This document shows, piece by piece, positions 60,143 to 64,000 of a stretch of 64,000 nt of DNA. The stretch spans positions 868,001 to 932,000 of the forward strand of contig JBJKUL010000001.1 of NCBI GenBank assembly GCA_045563135.1, written 5' to 3'. The stretch comes from Actinomarina sp002308095. Lineage in GTDB: Bacteria > Actinomycetota > Acidimicrobiia > Actinomarinales > Actinomarinaceae. How positions within the stretch are numbered: the stretch's first letter is position 1; each line of letters begins with the position of its first letter. The notes under the pieces are model-generated. The model searched no databases. It was not told where the DNA came from and saw nothing but the letters and a program-made list of their open reading frames with translations. A program made the position numbers and the translations under genes.

Positions 60143-61147
60143 TCAGCTTTCTTTTTGTATTTCTAGTTCAATCAATCCCTGAGATATGAGCCAGCTGATA
60201 ATTTTATGAATAAAACCATCTACATCGATGTACTCGAGTTTGAGATCTCTCTCAGCTTTTGAGCCGTCATATAGATGTCCATGAGTTAAGACCCTGACGG
60301 ATTCTCTGCAGATTATAGAATCACCTGAAGAGAACAGCGACACTAGATCGAAAATGGGACTTGCTAATTTTAAAATTCTTTTTGGGATATAAATTGGAGA
60401 ACCATTCCATGAGGTAGTATTTTTTACCTTTTCTATCAGTTCCTCTGAAGAGACATGAAAACTGTTTAGAACATATCTCTCATTATCTACTCCGTAAACC
60501 AATGCGTTGTAGTGACCCTCTGTGCAGTTATCGATATCAATTATTGAGATATTGTTTTTTAATAGAGGGGGATATTTTTTGTTGAGAGAAGATATAAGCA
60601 ATTTTGCTGTTCCAGAAACTCTTCCAGGTCCCTGAACTGAAGATGGGTTTACTGATACAAACTCAAACTCTTTCTTAAACTTAAAGGCCTCAACTTCTGC
60701 TTCGTATTTTGACTTTTCATAATTACTAAGAAAACTACCTCTGTGTGTGGCCTCTTCGTTTCCCGGTAATCCTTTTTCCTCACCCAGTGTCACTGCTGAT
60801 GATGTATAAATGAACTTTTTAATACCTAAGCTGTTTCCTAGACCGAGCATTTTTTTTGTACCCTCTATATTGATGTTGAACATAGCTTCCGGATTTTTAG
60901 CACACATCTTATTCATGCCTGCTACATGAAAAATTGCATCAATCTTTGCATCTTGTAGTTGGTCGTATAATGAGGATTCAAATAAATCCCCTTTAATTGG
61001 AGACACACCTAAATCAGTGAGGTCTTTCATGGTTTCCTCACTTCTTGCGAGTGCGTAAATATTATGATTATTTTTTATTAATTTTTGTAATAGTGGTTTA
61101 CCGACAACACCAGTTGCACCAGTGATAAATATATTTTTATATTCCAT
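60143..61147 (-). CDS. NAD-dependent epimerase/dehydratase family protein (extended SDR)
   Basis: 334-residue extended SDR. The NAD motif is IFITGATGVVGKPLLQKL, with DLFESSLYDQL, and the catalytic pair in FLSNYEKSKYEAEVEAF (YxxxK). VNPSSVQGPG follows. It resembles dihydroflavonol-reductase-like SDRs or 3-beta-HSD types. Substrate unknown; position between pgsA and mazG gives no clear clue. It shares one base with pgsA (TAATG-type overlap). Confidence 0.88.
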   Translation of the reverse strand: MEYKNIFITGATGVVGKPLLQKLIKNNHNIYALARSEETMKDLTDLGVSPIKGDLFESSLYDQLQDAKIDAIFHVAGMNKMCAKNPEAMFNINIEGTKKMLGLGNSLGIKKFIYTSSAVTLGEEKGLPGNEEATHRGSFLSNYEKSKYEAEVEAFKFKKEFEFVSVNPSSVQGPGRVSGTAKLLISSLNKKYPPLLKNNISIIDIDNCTEGHYNALVYGVDNERYVLNSFHVSSEELIEKVKNTTSWNGSPIYIPKRILKLASPIFDLVSLFSSGDSIICRESVRVLTHGHLYDGSKAERDLKLEYIDVDGFIHKIISWLISQGLIELEIQKES

Positions 61148-61686
61148 TATTCTGCTGAATTATAAGCAGCGAAATATTGATAACCCGAGATGTATGAAAA
61201 AAGCAGTGCTAGATACACAACTACGGTGTCCAAACTCACACCCATTATGTCTACTGGAAAGTCCATTAGTACAAAACCTATTGCCCAAAACTGCAGGCTA
61301 GCTTTTATTTTACCTAGAGGACTTGGTGGTATGAGCTTGCCTTCATTTCCAGCAAGTCCACGAAGTCCAGTTACTATAAATTCTCTTGATATTAGTAAAA
61401 CAGTAATCCAGATATTAACTCGATCAATATAGGTAAAACCGATAAATATACACGTTACAAAAAGTTTGTCAGCAATTGTGTCTAGAAAGGCTCCTGTTTT
61501 TGTAGATACATCCCATTTTCTTGCTAATTTTCCATCAAAAAAATCAGTCCATGCAGCTATAAATGCAAGAATTGCAGGTGTAAGCATCAGGCCATTTTGT
61601 GAACCATCTTGGAGGATTAAGAATAATATTACAGGTGATGAAAATATCCTAAACCAAGCTAATAAATCAGGTATGTACTTTTTCAT
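61147..61686 (-). CDS. pgsA: CDP-diacylglycerol-glycerol-3-phosphate 3-phosphatidyltransferase
   Basis: 179-residue CDP-alcohol phosphatidyltransferase with about five membrane helices. The signature is in DFFDGKLARKWD continued by GAFLDTIADKLF (D-G-x2-A-R-x8-G-x3-D-x3-D). First committed step to phosphatidylglycerol. It shares single-base overlaps with pth upstream and the SDR gene downstream. Confidence 0.94.
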   Translation of the reverse strand: MKKYIPDLLAWFRIFSSPVILFLILQDGSQNGLMLTPAILAFIAAWTDFFDGKLARKWDVSTKTGAFLDTIADKLFVTCIFIGFTYIDRVNIWITVLLISREFIVTGLRGLAGNEGKLIPPSPLGKIKASLQFWAIGFVLMDFPVDIMGVSLDTVVVYLALLFSYISGYQYFAAYNSAE

Positions 61687-62282
61687 TAAATCACATCAAT
61701 TATTCTTCTCTCAGAAGCTTGCTTTATAGCTACTTCACGGTTTTCAGAAAATGCTTTAATCACGTCAATCACATCTTCTATAATAAACTCTACTTCTTCT
61801 CTCTCCTCATTGTTGAACTTTGAAAGAACATAGTTAGCTGGATCAACTCCACTTGGAGGTCTTCCTACCCCAATTTTTAATTTCCAATAATGGTCTTTAT
61901 TTATAGTTTTATCAATAGACTTTATTCCGTTATGACCACCATCTGAGCTCCCCTGCTTAAGCCTGAGTCTCCCAAATGCTAAATCGATATCATCATAAAT
62001 AATTACAATATTCTCATGATCGATATTTTTATTTTTCAAATATGCCCTCAAGGAATCTCCTGAATTATTCATGGAGACCATAGGTGTGAACAACGTTAAA
62101 TTAGTATCGTTATGAGATATCTCGGCTGATCGATACATTCCAGACTTGTGAGATTTAAGGCTTGAGCCATTTTTCTCTAGAAATTTTACGAGAGTATCTG
62201 CTCCAATATTATGTCGTGTTTTTGAATATTTTACGTCAGGATTCCAAAGACCAACAAGAAGAATTGAGTTTTTATTCAGCAC
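61686..62282 (-). CDS. pth: Peptidyl-tRNA hydrolase
   Basis: Rescues peptidyl-tRNAs released from stalled ribosomes. The family start LVGLGNPGxxYxxTRHNxG appears as LVGLWNPDVKYSKTRHNIG, with two normally invariant Gly changed, while Asn and the catalytic His are kept. IIYDDIDLAFGRLRLKQGSSDGGHNGIKSI and KIGVGRPP complete it. I prefer the GTG at 62282 (11-nt overlap with rplY); the frame is open to 62330 with an ATG at 62306. Confidence 0.93.
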   Translation of the reverse strand: MLNKNSILLVGLWNPDVKYSKTRHNIGADTLVKFLEKNGSSLKSHKSGMYRSAEISHNDTNLTLFTPMVSMNNSGDSLRAYLKNKNIDHENIVIIYDDIDLAFGRLRLKQGSSDGGHNGIKSIDKTINKDHYWKLKIGVGRPPSGVDPANYVLSKFNNEEREEVEFIIEDVIDVIKAFSENREVAIKQASERRIIDVI

Positions 62283-62958
62283 TTTCTTCTGAGGAGTCTT
62301 CCCCATCAGCTTCCGGACTAGATTCACCATCTGCAGCTACTTCTCCTTCTTCGCCTTCTAAGCCTTCGCCCAAGACATCTTCTTCTTCTTCGACAGCAGC
62401 TCTTGGTAGGGTAACTGTAACCATGACTGAATCATCTTCTTCATTAGCTAAAGTAACTCCCTCTGGAAGTTCAATATCAGATGCACTGACATTTTCACCC
62501 ACATTTAAGTGGCTAATGTCAATATCTAGTGATGTTGGAATATTTGTAGGTAGGGCACTAATTCGTAGCGTGTTGTTGATTGTTTGAACCAAACCACCCT
62601 CTTCTTTAACACCAAGTGGTATACCGTTGTAATTTATTTGTACCTCTGCCTCTACAGTTTGTGTTAGATCTACTTTGATTAGATCAACATGAACAAATTC
62701 ATCTCTATAAGGATGTCTCTGAATCTGTCTTGCTAAAGCTGTAACTTTATCTTTTTCTCCAAGCTCAATATTTAAGATGATGTTTGAACCTGCTTCAGTT
62801 TTAAGTGCATTTCTAAACTCTCTTGCATCAATATATACAGCAGTTGATTCCATGCCTTGTCCATAGACAACTGCAGGTAATAGTCCCTCTTTACGAAGTC
62901 TTCTAGACTCAGGTGAACCTTGGTCTTCTCTCAATGTTGCTTTTAAATTTGCTTCCAT
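62272..62958 (-). CDS. rplY: 50S ribosomal protein L25 (Ctc type)
   Basis: 228-residue long-form L25/Ctc that binds 5S rRNA. The N-terminal L25 domain has RRLRKEGLLPAVVYGQG and HVDLIKVDLTQTVEAEV. The C-terminal TL5-like domain has LGVKEEGGLVQTINNTLRISALPTNIPTSLDIDIS. It ends in a very acidic Glu/Gly/Ser tail (about 190-228). It is followed by pth, the usual partner. Head of the long minus-strand housekeeping run. Confidence 0.94.
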   Translation of the reverse strand: MEANLKATLREDQGSPESRRLRKEGLLPAVVYGQGMESTAVYIDAREFRNALKTEAGSNIILNIELGEKDKVTALARQIQRHPYRDEFVHVDLIKVDLTQTVEAEVQINYNGIPLGVKEEGGLVQTINNTLRISALPTNIPTSLDIDISHLNVGENVSASDIELPEGVTLANEEDDSVMVTVTLPRAAVEEEEDVLGEGLEGEEGEVAADGESSPEADGEDSSEESAE

Positions 62959-63015
62959 AATTTCCTTACGAAGTATATAGAGTAATTAAATTTAATTACT
63001 ATCTAAAGCAGTATT

Positions 63016-63813
63016 TTATGCTTTTTCTGTAGCTTTTCCAACGGATATGACGGCAAAAGTAAGGGTTATAAAGGCAAAAGCTCCTGCAGCAATATACCCT
63101 TTAGCTATCACATCAATTACCCATCCTTCAACCATCACGGCTCTCATTGCTTCAATAACATATGTCGTTGGGTTGTACGCAGAAGCTGTTGCTAGCCATC
63201 CCCTTAATGCTTCTCTTGGCACAAACGTAGGTGCCAAAAAAAGTGCTGGAAAAAATAGAAAAGAGGCTGCTTGTGCTCCTTGTGAAGAACCCGAACGAAC
63301 TCCAGCTGCAACTGAGTAGCCAGCAAAACCCATACCCCATAAAAATGCAATCGAAAGTACGACAAAGAAGCCTACCGTTCCTACAGCCGGATCTGCACCG
63401 ATGATTTTTCCGATAACCATTATTAAACCTGCTTGAACCAAAACTCTTAATGCCCCAATAAGCATTGGGGATAATATGATTGCCCATTTTGAAATTGGCA
63501 TACTTTGGTATCTCTTGAAAACACCAGATTCAATATCCTCAACAAGATAGATACCTGATGCGCCACCACTAAGAGAGGCTGAAACAATAGATACTGGAAG
63601 AATGAAGTTGACAAAATTACCATTAGCAAAATCAAAAGGGGTACCTTGAGCTGAGCCACCGAAAACTCCACCTAACGCACCGTCATATACAAAAAGAAAG
63701 AATGCTGAGATAAAAATATTTGGAAGCTCCGCTAATGGTCTTCTCATGAATCGAAGTACTAACCTCTTTGTAAGGATTTGAAGCTGTACAGCAAATGATC
63801 TCTTCGTCTCCAT
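63016..63813 (-). CDS. ABC-2 type exporter permease (DrrB-like)
   Basis: 265 residues with about six membrane helices. The N-terminal LTKRLVLRFMRRPLAELPNIFISAFFLFVYDGALG is the amphipathic entry typical of daunorubicin-resistance-type permeases. GIYLVEDIESGVFKRYQSMPIS and PTTYVIEAMRAVMVEGW are ABC-2 landmarks. It shares one base (TAATG) with the ATPase upstream. Substrate unknown; these export drugs or lipids. Confidence 0.9.
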   Translation of the reverse strand: METKRSFAVQLQILTKRLVLRFMRRPLAELPNIFISAFFLFVYDGALGGVFGGSAQGTPFDFANGNFVNFILPVSIVSASLSGGASGIYLVEDIESGVFKRYQSMPISKWAIILSPMLIGALRVLVQAGLIMVIGKIIGADPAVGTVGFFVVLSIAFLWGMGFAGYSVAAGVRSGSSQGAQAASFLFFPALFLAPTFVPREALRGWLATASAYNPTTYVIEAMRAVMVEGWVIDVIAKGYIAAGAFAFITLTFAVISVGKATEKA

Positions 63814-64000
63814 TACCTACCTCTTCTTCCCGATGATTCTTGTTTTTCCTCAACTGGTTCTTCAGCGCCCTCTAATCTATATCCTGTAACTTCAAGGAAT
63901 ACATCATCTAGGGTTGGTTTACTTGCAGAGACAGCACTCACTTCAATACCTTCAGAATTTAACTCTTTGATGTATCCTGGAATTTTTGTTGCACCTTCTG
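63813..64000 (-). CDS. ABC exporter ATPase, C-terminal end only (DrrA-like)
   Basis: The last 62 codons of a minus-strand gene that runs off the right edge; the stop TAA is at 63813-63815. The ending KPTLDDVFLEVTGYRLEGAEE is the characteristic C-terminal signature of DrrA-type ATPases (P-T-L-D-D-V-F-L-x-L-T-G), then a charged tail to GRRGR. Walker motifs are outside the window. It is paired with the ABC-2 permease. Confidence 0.85.
   Translation of the reverse strand, partial: EGATKIPGYIKELNSEGIEVSAVSASKPTLDDVFLEVTGYRLEGAEEPVEEKQESSGRRGR

Noticed and set aside
1..64000. CRISPR arrays, rRNA genes, insertion sequences, integrases, attachment sites or replication origin
   Set aside because: None seen on reading both strands; the only stable RNA gene found is the tRNA-Leu.

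Overview
This is a single dense stretch of an AT-rich bacterial chromosome, read almost end to end by coding sequence. The best taxonomic guess is a small-genome marine actinobacterium of the Candidatus Actinomarina type. The reasons are the short MACRhodopsin-like proton pump, the actinobacterial order enolase / FtsB (DivIC) / DUF501 / Ppx-GppA, the Rieske protein inside the suf operon, AT-rich codons, and extreme compaction. Compaction shows as 1-20 nt gene overlaps, many TTG/GTG starts and overlapping convergent gene ends. This placement is inference from gene content; no 16S gene lies in the window.

Layout. 1-1.5 kb: end of a PduO-type cobalamin adenosyltransferase and unknown membrane proteins. 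1.5-4.5 kb: a large secreted SpoIID/LytB wall protein with four peptidoglycan-binding repeats and SLH-like repeats. 4.5-12.7 kb (minus): an oxo-acid dehydrogenase operon (E3, fused E1 alpha-beta, E2), then a LipB-LipA fusion and transketolase. 12.9-15.2 kb: a microprotein, an MBL-fold hydrolase and an acyl-CoA dehydrogenase. 15.3-17.7 kb: sufC-sufS-sufE. 17.7-22.8 kb: a Gpt-like phosphoribosyltransferase and a BMP-type nucleoside ABC importer. 22.8-32.1 kb: a pyrimidine operon (pyrR, pyrB, pyrC, carA, carB, pyrF). It ends in a trio of a very short DHODH-like protein, a very short phosphoribosyltransferase and a protein resembling the phage hypermodified-thymine enzymes (aGPT-pyrophosphorylase / 5-hmdU DNA kinase helical domain). 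32-37.5 kb (minus): rpiB, fumC and a second suf locus (sufB, sufD, Rieske, sufC). 37.5-45.1 kb: unknown protein, M23 peptidase, orphan DNA methyltransferase, heterodimeric ABC exporter, an FMN-split-barrel/MenA fusion and menG.

45.1-48.6 kb is the redox and light region: a broken TlpA-like thioredoxin gene, dsbB, the rhodopsin with a canonical terminator, and a class II photolyase. A CRP-type palindrome lies just upstream of the rhodopsin, and a near copy lies upstream of the menA fusion. 48.7-56.1 kb is a sugar ABC uptake locus (ATPase, solute-binding lipoprotein, two permeases, lipoprotein, ROK kinase, diverged solute-binding paralog). 56.2-63 kb (minus) is a housekeeping run: rplY, pth, pgsA, epimerase, mazG, eno, ftsB, DUF501, ppx and tRNA-Leu(UAA). 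The right edge holds a DrrAB-like ABC-2 exporter cut by the window end.

How it fits together: nucleoside and sugar scavenging ABC systems sit beside a full de novo pyrimidine set and light-driven proton pumping, as expected of an oligotrophic photoheterotroph. The strongest candidates for something new are the DHODH-like/PRT/aGPT-like trio at the end of the pyr operon, the shared CRP-like operators, and the unusual fusions (LipB-LipA, FMN barrel-MenA).
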